NCBI GenBank assembly: GCA_030533445.1
Contig: CM060065.1
Coordinates: 48,423,964-48,487,963 of the forward strand
DNA: 64,000 nucleotides
Direction: 5' to 3'
Source: Cyprinodon diabolis
Taxonomy: Eukaryota > Chordata > Actinopteri > Cyprinodontiformes > Cyprinodontidae
This document shows positions 42,007-54,451 of the stretch, in pieces; position 1 is the stretch's first letter; each line of letters starts with the position of its first letter. Under the pieces are notes generated by a model. It had not been told where the DNA came from. It saw only the letters and a list, made by a program, of their open reading frames with translations, and ran no database searches. The position numbers were made by a program, and so were the translations under genes.

Positions 42007-45000
42007 TCACTGGATGCCTCTGAATAAACACATGGCAAATACCATGGCAAAGAGCTGAATCAGGGAGAAAAGTGAACAGCCAATCAGACACAAAGGAGGA
42101 AAAACAGTAACAGTAATTGTTATTGGATATTCTAAAATTCTGCTGCTTAAGGTGGAAACATGTTGGAGTAGCTCTGCTAGATTCTGATATTCTTTTACTT
42201 CAGTTCCTACAATAATGAACCCTGGATCACAGCTGATCTCATGGAACAGCCAAACAAAAAAGGGCCGTCAGGAGGAAAGACAGGGAATTAATGAAGAGAA
42301 TACAGAAGCAACTTAAGGTCAAGATCAGAAAGCAAGGAGGTGTAGAGGAAGAGGCTGGAAAACAAGCTGCAGCAGAACAAAATATGAGATGAATAGGATG
42401 ACGGGCTTCGAGCAGAAGGATGATCAGACAGACGGTCTGGACAGAGCCAACGAACCAAATCCATTCTTCAACAGATTCAGTTCAGAAAAGCATAAAGCAA
42501 AAAAAAAAAAAAAACGGGCAAGGTATACAAATATATTAAAATAGCTGCATGAAGTGAAATTTCTTCAATTAAAGTTTAATTACAATTATATGTCTTCTAA
42601 CTGAAAATATTTATTCTTGGCTCAAAAATGTTAAATAAAAATCCCTTAGCATAGCAGAAAAAAAAGCAACTCAAGAAATTGTAGCTATATAAATATATAT
42701 AAAAAAAGATCAAATAAAGCTATTGTTTGGAATATTAGGTCAATATACGTTCACCATTTAGGAATTTTATATATTTTTTTAACTTAATTTAAGTTAGAAT
42801 TATAGTTTTCTATAAAATCAGAATTAGAACTCAAGAAAAACTGATAAATTCAGCTGTAAAAGTTAGAGTATTTTTTTTAATTTGTTTTGAAAAAAACAAC
42901 AGATGAAAACTGGGATCCTATCTCAATATCACTGAAGCTATCACCTTATTGTTTTTAAATAATTAGTAAAACAGAATAAAAAAATAAATAAAAAATAGAT
43001 CCCAAGGACCTATCAGAAACCATGTCTGCTCCAGCGCATAGCATCATTAGAATATCTCTTAGTATTATGTCTTTAGTACAGGGGCACTGACCCCCGCTGG
43101 CCCCTGTCTAGAACTGCCATGCTCCTGCTTCTATTAGTTTATTATCAGCCAGATCAGAAGCTGGTGCTGCTCCCTCCACCTTCCACCTGTCTGTCTCTAG
43201 AAGTCAAGTAAAGAGGCAACTGGAGTGACTGAATGGTAACGAGTCACCGGGTCCTAATGGTGTCAGCCCCAGATTTCCTGAAGGCCTGTGCAGAGCAGCT
43301 CTGTGGGATTCTACTGCATCTCTTACCACTTAGTGGGACCCTGGTTACAGGTACAGTGATGTAGAAGACTTCCTGCCTCGTTCCATGACCAAAAAAGGTC
43401 CAGGACCACATCATGGAGGTCTTAGAGACACTTCTGTTGGTTCATCTCAGCAAGCAACTGCAGTTTGCTTATCACCATGGAGATAGTTGATGATGCCATC
43501 ATACACCTGCTTCAACTAACCCACTGTCATTTAGACAAGGCGGACAGCACTGTGAGGATCCTGGTTTTGATTTCTCCAGAACATTTAACACCATTCAGCC
43601 TGACTGACTTTGGGTGAACCTCCAGACGACTCAGGTGGAGGCATCAACAATCACCTGGATCAAAGACTACCTGACAAACAGACTGAAGGGTCAGATGTCT
43701 GATCAATAGTCAGCAGCACAGGAGCACCACAGGGGACGGTACTCTCTCCATTCCTTTTTCTATGTTCGCCTCTGACTTCCAGGACCAGACAGAGTCCTGT
43801 CATCTGCAGAAATACTGGGATGACTCTGCAGTGATTGGGTGCATCAAGGATGGACCAGAAGCTGAGAACAGAGAGCTGGTAAACCGCTTTGTGGCATGGT
43901 GTGGAAAGAATAAGATGATGGACAACAGTGAGTATCCTGTTTATCAAACTGTTAGAAAACAACCGAGAGTCTTCAGTCAGAGGCTTCAAGACAGACCTCT
44001 ACAGGAGATCTATTGTTCCTATTGTTATCAACACCTACAACACCTTGTTGATAAAACTATAAGAATAAGTTTCCTTTCACAATCAATAAACTATTTTTTA
44101 AATTTAATTAAAATCTATTTTATTTCCAATTGTCCTGCTATAAAAGAAAGCAATAGAAGACATGTTCATTTAACATCTGGAGACTTTGTCCCCAGAGACA
44201 TGCTGCTCTGAGCAGAAAACACATCGCCTCTTTTTTAGAAGAACAGATTGGAGCTAGAATGACCATAAAGAGGACTTAGTAATAACCGAAAATTTTGAAA
44301 ATTCAAAATGACAAGACAAGGGATGGGAGGAGGCATGGGGAGAAAAACAGCTTATTAACAAGGAGGGTCTGAGTTCTGGAGATGGAGGCAATGACATCGA
44401 AACAACTGGAGGCAAGCAGAGAGACTGAGGGAGGATGACTAATTAACAGAAAGTTAATAAATACATTTAAAAAAATCTGATCCTGTCCATATCTTAGTCA
44501 CTCACAGAAAGAAAAAAAGAATTTTATGTGCTGTAAAAAAACTGAAAAAACAGGACATACTTCGACCGTCAGCACCACGATGACCAGAGCTCCTGCAGAG
44601 TAGATATACGTCTCAAAGTATTCAACCATCGCTGAGTAGCAGCCCTGCAGGTCAAACACAGACAGGATATGAAAGAGTTTCTCTCTTTTTATTGTATCTT
44701 CACCTCTTCTTTAACCTTTATTCAAACCTTGTTGTGGCGAAACGCCACGCTGCCGCTGACGCACTGCTCCACGCCAGCCTCTCCGAGGTACCCGGTCACC
44801 TGGCAGCAGGCCTCAGGAACCATTTTGTTGGGATTAAGGAGCCTGAAGAGGCTCTCTTCAAAGTCTTCAGGGCCGCTGATACCACAGCAGTCGAACTGTA
44901 AGCAAGGATACATGCTGCTAAACTCTGATGTTCAAGCGAGTTGGCTTCTGCTGGACCAATGGCTCACCGTTGTCATGACGACGTTCCATGTTGATGTAAA

Positions 45001-46451
45001 GACGTCGGTGTTGTTACGGCCTTGATAATGACGTTTCAGCTCCCTGCTGAAGTATTCTCTGGTTAACTGGGACGACACACAAACAAAATGCTTAAAAAAT
45101 CTTTCCTTTTTTCTACAACCTGTTTTATTTTAACAACAACCTACAAAAGGTGCAAAACTACCTCATAAAATCTTAAGGAACCAACATCAACACAATATTA
45201 AACCAAGTTCAAAACCAGCCTCCAATGAACACAGAACTAGAAATAAAGGTATATAGAATCAGCATGAATCCACATTTAAATAAAGTCCACAACCATCCAG
45301 GACCACAGTTTATATCCGTCTGAAAGTGAGACGTGAACAAGTCGGAACCAAGCTCACATCCAGCCTAAAACATAAAATAAAATATCAGTTCAAACTATAA
45401 TCCCGGTTAACTCCTAAAACCAGCCTTGAACGAAGTCAAATGCATCGCTGGAAAAATGATATAGAAATAATTAAAAATTACCTAAATTAAGTGTATTTTT
45501 CCTTAATTTGAACAAGTAAATAAGATGATTAGCCAATGAAATGAGTATTTTTACTCTTAGGGCCGGATCTATCAAAGGGTTGCGTGTATAAAAATGTGAG
45601 CTATTTCACTGCGCACGCTAAAAAATTTACAAACTGATCTATCAACAGCGTGCTAAAAGGATTTGGTCTTTAAAACATGCTAAATAGCGCCTCTTATCCA
45701 TTTAGTACTTTTTCTGCAATGAATATGCAATATGTGGCGTTTACACGCAAAAGTGCGTCTTGTGGGAGGAGAACATGTAAATATATTAATTTAGATGTCG
45801 CAAAGTGATTTATGAAACCTGAAAGCAATTTTGCTAACGGTATCTGACTCTATATTCAACACGTTTCAAAAGAAGGTGCAAATGGTCTGTATGCGTAATT
45901 GCGCACACATGGCAGCGGTTATTGTCGCAAGAAGGAGATGTTGAAATGAAGCAAGGAGACGCAGAGAACGCATTTTTTCACTCCGTGTGAATATTTTTGG
46001 AATGAAGGAGGAAACGATCATCAAAACATTTCGTTTATCCAGCATTGCCATTTTGGAGCTGTTGGGGGAACTCCGAATGGATTTGGAGCCAGCCACAAGG
46101 AGGACCCACGCAATACCAGATATCACAAAACTCCTTGCAACATTGCACTTTTTTGCATCTGGGATCTCCCAATCTCGTTTTTCAGAAGTGCTGTCCGACA
46201 TTCTAAATGCCATGTCGCCCTGACGCCCTACTGGAGAACCCCGACCTCTGCACCTGTGGAGCAACATGCCAATGCTGCGGGGATGCGTACGGGCAGTCAT
46301 CTTATCCACAGTCACTTCTTGTGAGCCATTTGGTATGTGCATTTTTCTACAGGCCAATATAAAACACCTGTTTTTTTTTGTTGTTTTTTTTACTGCAGTG
46401 AAGTAGAAATTCAGCCATATACCACCTTAGGGAATAAAGGTTGCCAAAGTG

Positions 46452-46489
<38 letters not shown>

Positions 46490-49400
46490 GAGGGGTAGGG
46501 GGTGTCACTGTAAGATTAAAATTTCTTAATGCACTAGTTTGCACAAACTACAAACTACTTTGCCGCAAAACGCGCAAAACCATCATTTAAATAGGGTGTC
46601 TCCAACAGTTTTGCACCTGCCAGCAGTTACGCAATCGCTCTTGTTAAATCACCCGCAAACCATGGTTCAGCCCCTCGCGCAAAATTCCAGTTTGCGAGCG
46701 CAAATTACTGCACGCAAAATTGGATCTTGATAAATCCGGCCCTTAAAGTAAGATATTTCGATAAAAATGTACTTGAAATAAGACAATTCAATTGCGTTTT
46801 CTTATTTTAAATGTAAATTTTCTTGCTCCATTTGCAAAATGTCTCTTTAACATTCTCAATTCAAGAACAAATTCACTTATTTGAAGAAAAAATGACTTCT
46901 AGATTTTAATTTTTTCCAGTGATTAAATATCACAAATATACTGGTCTGAAATATGCAAACCAGTAGGAATCAATCAGTGAAAATCCAGATTAAAAAGCAG
47001 ATCTGTATATAAAATAGACAACAACGGAAACCAATAAAATTTTATTTGGACTTAAACAAAACCATAGCCCTGTACACACTGCAAAAAATGGAAATCTAAA
47101 TAAGTCATTTTTGCTCAAATTAAGTGCATTTTTTCTTGAATTGAGGAGGTAAGTGAGACACTTTGCCAATGGAACAAGACAATTTACATTTAAAATAAGA
47201 AAAAAACAATTGCTTTGTCTTATTTCAAGTGAATATTATCTAATTGTTTTATTTTAGGAGTAAAAATACTAATTCCATTGGCAGATTATCTTATTCACGT
47301 GCTCAAATTAAGGGTAAATACACTTAATTTAAGACATTTTTTACTTATTTCTAGATGATTTTTGCAGTGCAGAAAAAAAAACGAGTTAAAAATCTTAACA
47401 GCTAAAACATGGGTAAAAAATAAAATACACCCAATCAATCAATAGAATTAGGTAAAGATAAAAGGAAAAAAAGATGCAAAAATTTAATAAGACGGATAGA
47501 ATTAACTCCAAACTAGTCTAAAACCAAGTATCAACTTAGCTTGATACAAGTCTGAAAGTAGTCTGGAAGAAAACCAGTCTGAATCCAAAATAAGATCTAT
47601 AACCAAGTTAGAAACCATTCAAACATCCACATCAAAATAATGTCAAAGTCAGAAACTAAACTCAAAAAAGCTGGTGAAGATTCTCAGTCATCCAGGTCAA
47701 AGTCATTCCACAAAAAGAAAATTAAAAACATTCAACTGGACTTTGTTTCCAAGTTTGAATGGAAATAAAGTCCAGTGGATTGATTTTAATTTTCTTTTTT
47801 TTTTTTTTTGGATAAACTCAAAAATCTCCAAGAACCAACATTGATCTGAAACAATTCCAAATCAATCCACGGAGAACCAGGTATGAACCCGTCAGAATCA
47901 CGTCTAAAATGAAGTCCATCAAATTCTAAAACTAATCTGAACTCAACAACAAATCTGATTCAGAAGTAATTTTGAAAGCAGCAAAAAAAATAATTCCTAC
48001 CTTCCTACCTTTATGCACTGGAAAAACGATCTAGAAATAAGTAAAAATTTCTTAAATTAAGTGTATTTACCTTAAATTTGAGTAGGTAAATGAGATAGTT
48101 TGCCAATCGAATGAGTATTTTCACTCTTAGAATAAGATAATTATATAATATGCTCTTTAAATTAGACAATACAAATGTTCTTTCTTATTTTAAATGTAAA
48201 TTGTCTCGTTCCATTGGCAAAATGTCTCAGTTTCCTCCTCAATTTAAGAAAAAGGACACTTATTTTAAGAAAAATTGACTGATGTATATTCCAATTTTTC
48301 GCAGTGTGAACCTTTTATATTCATGAGAAACTAGCGGCATTATTTAGTGACGACATACTGGTGGAGATTCTCAGTCAACCAGGTCTGAGTCGTTCCAATC
48401 CACTGGACTTTGTTTCCAAGTTTGAAGACGTTTCGCTTCCCATCCAGGAAGCTTTTCCAATTCAAAATGTCAGAATTAGAAGCTTTATATAGTAGCCCAA
48501 CAAAGCCTTGTTTTGGCTGAGAAAACGTGCAAATTAATCCAGCGGAACGGGTCCACCCCTTAGGAATGGGGAGTTGTTTGGGTTCTGTGTTAGCCTGCAA
48601 TGCCTCATACCTGTCAATGTTTCTGAAAGGGGGGTCTTTAGGGTCATTGTTGGCCTGGCTGAGCAGGCGGGATGTTTTGGTTCCCTGTATGGGGGTGCGG
48701 GTTGAGATGATAGCAGGAAGGAATCAACTCTATTGCTGCATTGTAGGTTTTTGAGAGCTAAAAACCTAAGTCCACCCCCTCTGTTTAAGGTTGTTTTTAT
48801 CTCTTTTTGTATACATAGTCTATACAAAATGAAATTTCACTTTTTGTACAGCTTTCAGACAGTGAATTAGTAGCAGCTTACCAGTGAAATGAACATTTAA
48901 ATTTCATAAAGTGCAGCAGTGATCAAATGTAAACACTGAGGGAGAAAAAAACTGTGCAAAAAACCCCGCATTGATATGGAAGTTTCAAGGAAAATATATA
49001 TGTATGGTATCAATTCCTTCATAACCACAAGTTAGTGTTTGTCTGTATAATTGAAAATATAAATAGAAAATAAAAAAAAAACAACTCAAAAGAAATCTAG
49101 TATGAAAAAGAATGATAGAAACACATTCAGCTGGAAATATAGATAGAATCCAGGTGTAAATCCAAAATGTCTTTATTTGATTCCTAAAAGGTGTTTGCAT
49201 CTTTTTCCAACCAGGTGACTCAGTGAGATCTTCTCTGCAAGATCTGATCTAAAGACAGAACTCACCTGTTCCCTGAAGAGAAATGCCAGGATAGCAGCTG
49301 CCAGTTCCACCAGGAAGATAAGCAGGATGAGGATGAAGAACTGGGAAAAAAAGCCAGACAGAAACTGTTACTCGCAGAATTTCCAATTTATTCTTCAGTT

Positions 49401-50657
49401 TCTATAAACTAACCCGACTTTATCTGTAAAATATTTATCCTCTGAGCTCAAGAAATGAAGCCTCCTGCAAACACTGATATGCATTTCAAATTCTCTCTCT
49501 GAAATAGTTCCAGTTAAAGCCCTAAAGTGAGCTCAGTGTTAACACCACCTGCCTTCTTTTCTAATGAGAGTGACTCACAAACAGCAGCAGACATCTGTTC
49601 TCTCGGATGGCTCCACAGCAGCCCAGGAAGCCCAGCAGGAACAGCATGCCCCCCATGGCCAGGATGATGTAGACCCCGGTGAACAGCACAGGGTTAACAG
49701 CCACAATCTCCCTGAAGCCCATTGGGTCCACCAACACCCAGACCCCAATACCCAGCAGGAAGGAGCCGCCCAGCTGCAGCAACAGACAGGGGTGGGGCAG
49801 AATCCAGGGGAACTGGTTAATGCTATTAGCAATGTTCATCACTGGTTTTATTAGATCCACAAGGCCGATTCTGTTGTTACGCTGATGATACCCAGCTATC
49901 ATGATGACTGTAATCACTCAGGTGAACTGAAGGCATGAAGAATTAAAAATATTTGGCTTTAAACTCAGGAACTCAGACCAAAGTGTTCAGACCAGGGGTC
50001 TTAAAACTTTGTCCTCAGGACCTCCATCTAAGGTCCTTATCTCCAGTAGAGTTGATTTAAATTAATTGATTACCTCCTTATCATTCATCAATGGTTACAG
50101 AGGCCTGTCAATCACCCATTTATCTAAGTCAAGAGTGTGGAGCCAATAGAACAACTGAAAATGCAGAACAGTTGCTCCTAAAGGCAATAGATGCAGACCC
50201 CTGGCTAAGTGATCCACCGTTTACCGGAGAAACCCTTTAGACATGAAAAATAGCCTAAACCAGTGAAATGCTGAGAAACGATTGTGTGCATTAGTTTGGA
50301 GTTCCTGGGCCTGACAGGATCTGGACCTTCCTGGTTCTCCTCCCATTGGGGTGGGAGAAGAACCAGGAACCATCTCTACAAACTACTCTACTTTAATATC
50401 TGGGTTTGGTGCACGGAATAAATACTCAGTTAGCATCTGGAAGAAATAATCCTTCTGCATTTATGACGTGTTTACAGGTGGACCCGGTCGGTAAGGAGGT
50501 TCTGTAATTCATGAAGCTTAGAGAAGTATGGGGTGTTTGGTGTCATACAACCAGAAGCTTCTCTGGGAGATGATAGAGAAAGAGGTGAACTCACAAAGAT
50601 GAAGAAGTTGAAGATGAACATGAGGTATTTCATACAGCTCAGACAGTCGCCCTCCAT
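42007..50657 (-). CDS. tspan18: Tetraspanin-18-like protein (complete)
   Basis: Seven coding exons on the minus strand: 50595-50657, 49579-49773, 49266-49340, 44968-45066, 44728-44895, 44561-44644, 42007-42054. All introns are phase 0 with GT-AG sites; the product is 243 aa (human TSPAN18 about 248). It starts [20 protein letters not shown], then [35 protein letters not shown], and ends [10 protein letters not shown]. Four membrane segments, the large-loop CCG motif ([11 protein letters not shown]) and PEACC are present; loop Cys count fits two to three disulphides. TSPAN18 is a membrane scaffold reported to regulate the Orai1 calcium channel in endothelium. The start has a 5' UTR of at least 21 nt after an acceptor at 50679. 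Whether this is the a or b fish paralogue cannot be told. Confidence 0.93.
42190..43960 (+). mobile_element. Degenerate CR1/L2-group LINE
   Basis: In broken + frames the text follows a fish non-LTR pol. Near 42210 is [13 protein letters not shown]. Around 43590-43740 are [23 protein letters not shown] and [16 protein letters not shown]. Near 43770-43920 are [19 protein letters not shown] and [14 protein letters not shown]. The catalytic F/Y-x-DD box is YWDD. Many stops and shifts, and an AT-rich stretch of about 500 bp at 42490-43020, show it is old. It sits in the last tspan18 intron (42055-44560). Confidence 0.8.
45446..46921 (-). mobile_element. CACTG-type MITE, copy 3, split by a Harbinger element
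   Basis: The halves 45446-45559 and 46743-46921 rejoin (removing the duplicated TTA) to a 290-bp element, the same length as the other copies. It starts CGCTGGAAAAATG and ends TTTTTTCCAGTG. It lies in tspan18 intron 3 (45067-49265). Confidence 0.85.
45560..46742 (+). mobile_element. PIF/Harbinger element with internally deleted transposase
   Basis: Ends are GGGCCGGATCTATCAA and its inverse TTGATAAATCCGGCCC, with TTA duplicated at each side (45557-45559, 46743-46745), the Harbinger signature. The frame 45987-46223 encodes [34 protein letters not shown] and [16 protein letters not shown]. This is the start of a HARBI1-type transposase, but residues expected between FASG and ISQS are missing and the DDE core is absent. 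An (AT)n and a T run lie at about 46451-46490. Confidence 0.9.
47077..47369 (+). mobile_element. CACTG-type MITE, copy 4
   Basis: It runs from CACTGCAAAAAATGG to TTTTTGCAGTG, 293 bp, in the same orientation as copy 1. It is in tspan18 intron 3. Confidence 0.85.
48016..48306 (-). mobile_element. CACTG-type MITE, copy 5
   Basis: It runs from CACTGGAAAAACGATC to TTTTTCGCAGTG, 291 bp, in the same orientation as copy 2. It is in tspan18 intron 3. Confidence 0.85.
48345..48800 (-). mobile_element. Penelope-like retroelement 3' fragment
   Basis: On the minus strand a frame encodes [10 protein letters not shown], the motif after the GIY-YIG nuclease in Penelope-like elements. The noncoding end (GAGATTCTCAGTCAACCAGG, GAAGACGTTTCGCTTCCCAT) is the kind of tail these elements leave in fish. 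A related shorter piece is at 47680-47800. The reverse transcriptase is absent. Confidence 0.5.
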
Positions 50658-50678
50658 GGCTGAACGTTCTCTGCGCCG

Positions 50679-51438
50679 CTGTTAAGAACCACAGAGAACA
50701 ACAGGTCAGACCAAATCAGCGTAGACTGAAACATCACTAACAGATCCAGAGGTTCAGATCTTCATCCAGGATGTCATTTTTAATGGTTTTCTCATTACTG
50801 ACATAAACCTGTAAACATTACGGATATTTCAGACATCTGGGATCATTCTGTCTAAGTCAAATAAAGCCTCATCTTTTTAGTTTTGTCAGATACGTTGCTT
50901 CCATATGAGAGACTTGGGCTGCAGAGAAGTCAAAGAGGTCAACAGCTAAATGTTGGAGAAAAGAAACCAGGCTCTGACTGGGAACGATTTTACGCCCTGG
51001 CATATTTCCATCTACAGCGGCCCACTTATGGATCCCCGCAAAAAAAAAAATAGAAGCACAGTCAAACGCGTGCGTCTCAAATGTGAAACGCAATACGAAT
51101 ACACATTGTGGATTAACCAATCTATCTTCAAGCATCACATGACAACCATCACAAAGACTTCTATAATGCAAGAGGTTTTACTGGCTTTGGTTATTAACGC
51201 GGATGCAACAGTGACTGCTGCTGGGTTGCCAGATGCCACTGACTCACGCTTTCCAGCCCAAAATATGTTCATAAACCCCCAGGATATACGACATCTCGCC
51301 AAATTGCATCAAAGTCTATTGATCTCTTAGGCCATAAATCAAAAGTAACTGTCATCCTAAACTGCCAGATTGGGAAACATCCCAACCTGGCAACAATGCA
51401 AGTAAGACGGGAAACATTAGCCTTTAGATGCAAAACCC
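50679..51438. other. Upstream of tspan18 first coding exon, no gene assigned
   Basis: Overlapping open frames on both strands (50869-51171 minus, 50950-51330 plus) match nothing I know. No promoter elements could be fixed. Confidence 0.35.
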
Positions 51439-51971
51439 TAACCTGACTCCGCCAGATGGATTTGTTCCGCATATCAATCTGAAAACCTTCCGTTGAAGTA
51501 ATTTTGGGAAGGGGCGAAAATACTGGTTAGCTGATTGGCCTATGTTGGTGATAGACGGGCCAAATAAACCAATCAGATCAACGAAGCATATGACGGACTA
51601 ACAGAGCGACGGCGAAGAGGAGCCAATTGATAGATCAAACCAGTCGGGAGAAGAGCAAAAACATCTTTTCCTCTGAGAAAAGCCTCCAGAGCAGTGTTTT
51701 GCTCTTCTTTCAGTGAAGAAATACTCTGTAATTCCGATAAAACTTGCTCGATAGCCACGCTAACGCTAGTTTCATCGGCTGAAGCCGCCATGTTCTTTAG
51801 ACTGAACTGTCGCGCTTCTCGTTGCGTCACACCTCAACCCGCCTCAAAGCCAACGCTGATTGGACGTTCGTTTGGTGAACTGCTCCAAATTTTCTTTAAC
51901 GGAGAGTCTCCAGACTGATCTGCGAGTGAAACCTTGAAAGCTCGCGAGATCAGGATGGTCTCACGAGGCTA
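51439..51971 (-). mobile_element. Helicase-fragment-bearing element, copy 1
   Basis: A perfect 9-bp duplication GCAAAACCC flanks it (51430-51438, 51972-51980). It is 533 bp from TAACCTGACT to ACGAGGCTA. On the minus strand it encodes MAASADETSVSVAIEQVLSE, then LKEEQNTALEAFLRGKDVFA and LLPTG followed directly by LIYQLAPL. This is the start of a RecQ/DEAD-type helicase in which FGKS of the Walker A motif has been deleted. The same upstream Met (MTQREARQF) is in both copies. The superfamily is not settled: a 9-bp duplication suits Mutator-like or Merlin elements. Confidence 0.75.
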
Positions 51972-52303
51972 GCAAAACCCCATCATGCACCGCAATATGT
52001 TTTTGCAAAACATTGGAGCATAAATTCGCCAAATATAAGAGGAACATTGTAGCTTGGTTAAAAGAAAGCATTTTAGTTTTATTATAAGTTAGTTTTTTGC
52101 AAGGATTTTACAGTTTGAAGAAATAGAAAATTAAACCATATGCCAACCGTCACAAGGAAGTGCATGACAAGGAAGGGCTATATATACTGCATGCATCATT
52201 TGGGTACTTAACATTAAATTACTTCTTTAGCTCCTTGAGTTATTTACTCTCACAGGTAGGAGCTTCAGCCGGAGAGTAAGTGTTGGGGCCGCTATGATTT
52301 AAG

Positions 52304-52892
52304 CAGAGATGGGAAGTAGATTTTTCTGATATTTTTACTTTACTGCTTATTTTTATGGCGACTTTTTACTTCTACTCCTTACATTTTTACACAAATATCT
52401 GTACTTTCTACTCCTTACATTTTAAAAAATTGGCTCGTTACTTTAGTTTTGAATCATTTCAATGGAGTTACAGTTATTATTTTTCACGTCATCAATACCA
52501 AATTCAATCTGATTGGATGGGAATCTACGTTGCATTTGACGCACCACTACAAGATGAATCGACAGATTCGGCGGTATTCATTTGCGGCAAATCATTGCAG
52601 CTTGGTGGCGGTGGCGTTAGCATAGTAGCATGGACGACGAGATGATTGAAAATGAACACAACGGAGATCTAGTCCTATTGGCAGACATCCATTTAAAATG
52701 TAGGCAACGGCATGAAAAAAGTGGTTTCTACTTTTACTTTTATACTTTAAGTAAATTTACAAGCCTGTACTTTGTTACTTTTTCTTGAGTAAAGAAGTTT
52801 AATCAGTACTTCCACTTTTACCAGAGTATTTATTAACACAAGTATCTGTACTTTTACTCAAGTACGGAAAGTGAGTACTTTTGCCGTCTCTG
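52304..52892. mobile_element. hAT-like non-autonomous element
   Basis: It starts CAGAGATGGGAAGTA and ends TTTTGCCGTCTCTG. A perfect 8-bp duplication GATTTAAG flanks it (52296-52303 and 52893-52900). Sub-terminal TTTTACTTTA and ACTCAAGTAC motifs recall 20760-22318. It is 589 bp with no transposase. Confidence 0.85.
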
Positions 52893-52900
52893 GATTTAAG

Positions 52901-54451
52901 GCATGCTGATATTAGGACCGGCCTACCGGAGAAATGCCCGGTATCACAGATTACCAATCCCAGCCTGCTTTGAAGGAGAGAAGGAACTTAAATACTAAAA
53001 AAATAGGTAAATGAGCAGAACTAAGAGATGCCCAACTTTGACCAGTTTAACACAAGGTCAGGATCTAAAACAATATCCCAACTTTGCACAGCTCTGTTCA
53101 ATCCTGGAGGGATAAAACAGAGGACGGAACTAAATGAAAACCTGTTGGAGGGACGGGGGCGGAAATTCATCCCCCAGCAGGAAAACCAGCCCGACTTCCA
53201 GCAAGAGAGTCAATCCATGGTTTAGTTTAAGAATGCAAACCCAAAGTGAGTGTCTGCAGTGGCAGAGGAGGGTCTACATGGTGTCACGATGGAAACAGTC
53301 ATGAAAAACATTTGTTTTATTTACCAGCTCGGCTTTGGTCGGTCTGCAGCAGTTAATCCCAGTTCAGGCTGCAACAGAGACACAAGCAGAAAAGTTTTAG
53401 GGATGTGAAAACTTTAGTAGAGCAAGATATGATTCTCTGTTTCTTTTAGTGTGTGTGTGAACAAAGGAGATGGACCCCCCCCCACCCTACTGTAATCTCT
53501 GCTGATTTTAGGTCTTTAGCTGAAGCCTGCAGGGCAGCGATCTGGCAGCGAGGCGACGCTCTGGGCTGGACCGTCAGCTTCTGGATGAAACACAAACACT
53601 TTGATTGAGCTGTGGGGACGTGACACTGACAGGCTGTCCTGTTAAATGCAGGGCTGCTGGCAGCGGCATAGGTTGACGTACGCGGGGCCATCTGCGGGGG
53701 TGTGAACGGGACCAACTGGCCCCTGATGGCGTCTCAGCCACCTGCCACCTTCTCTATCTGCACAGTTAATCACATTTCACTGTTTGTGTTTATTTAGTTA
53801 TTAGATCATCGCAGCAACTGTTCACTGTGAGGACATTTTAAATGTTGCGAGCTGCTCATGTTCAGGTTCAACAAACCGCTGCAGCTTCAGTTCAGACGGC
53901 GAGCCGAACGTTTCCAAAAACCACATCCTGAAAGTAAGGAGAGACCCACCGATTTCATTTAAATATGAATTGAAAACTCAAAACAAAATGAATTAGTCCT
54001 GCTCTAAAATAAAGTTAAATTGGATAGATGGTTAAGATAAATAGATATAAAAAATGTTTAACTGGGCTGCAGAAAACAAAGCTAAATTCTGAAAAACTCT
54101 AAAAACTAATCAAAGATAAAACAAACAATTTAATAATGATAATAACAAAAGTTAATGTGTACATTTTTATACTCTTTTATATCTTTTATCAAATTAAATC
54201 CAAAAGCCGATAATTATATAAACAGCATGAATAAATGAATACAATCAAAAAGGCGATTTTTACTGGGTTACCTTCCATTAACTGGTTTATGGGAAGCAGG
54301 AAGGACTTCAAATGTACCTGAAAAAAATAAATAAACTGGATTTAAAACAAATTCATTAGTTCTTTGTTAAACTGTGGAACAAAAGAAATTAAATCCTTTA
54401 TCGTTTATTATTTCTCTTCCTTAGGTTGATTCTTCAAAGTTGACCTCAAGC
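52901..54451. other. Intergenic, little recognised
   Basis: Apart from the candidate exon at 53325-53368, I see no gene. It has a C run near 53476 and AT-rich stretches. Confidence 0.4.
53325..53368 (-). other. Candidate noncoding 5' exon of tspan18
   Basis: A 44-nt stretch on the minus strand has a good acceptor (TCTCTGTTGCAG) and a donor (GTAAAT). TSPAN18 genes have untranslated 5' exons, so this fits, but no transcript evidence is available. Confidence 0.25.

Noticed and set aside
50869..51330. Overlapping frames on both strands upstream of tspan18
   Set aside because: No similarity recalled, no splice or start context; left unassigned.
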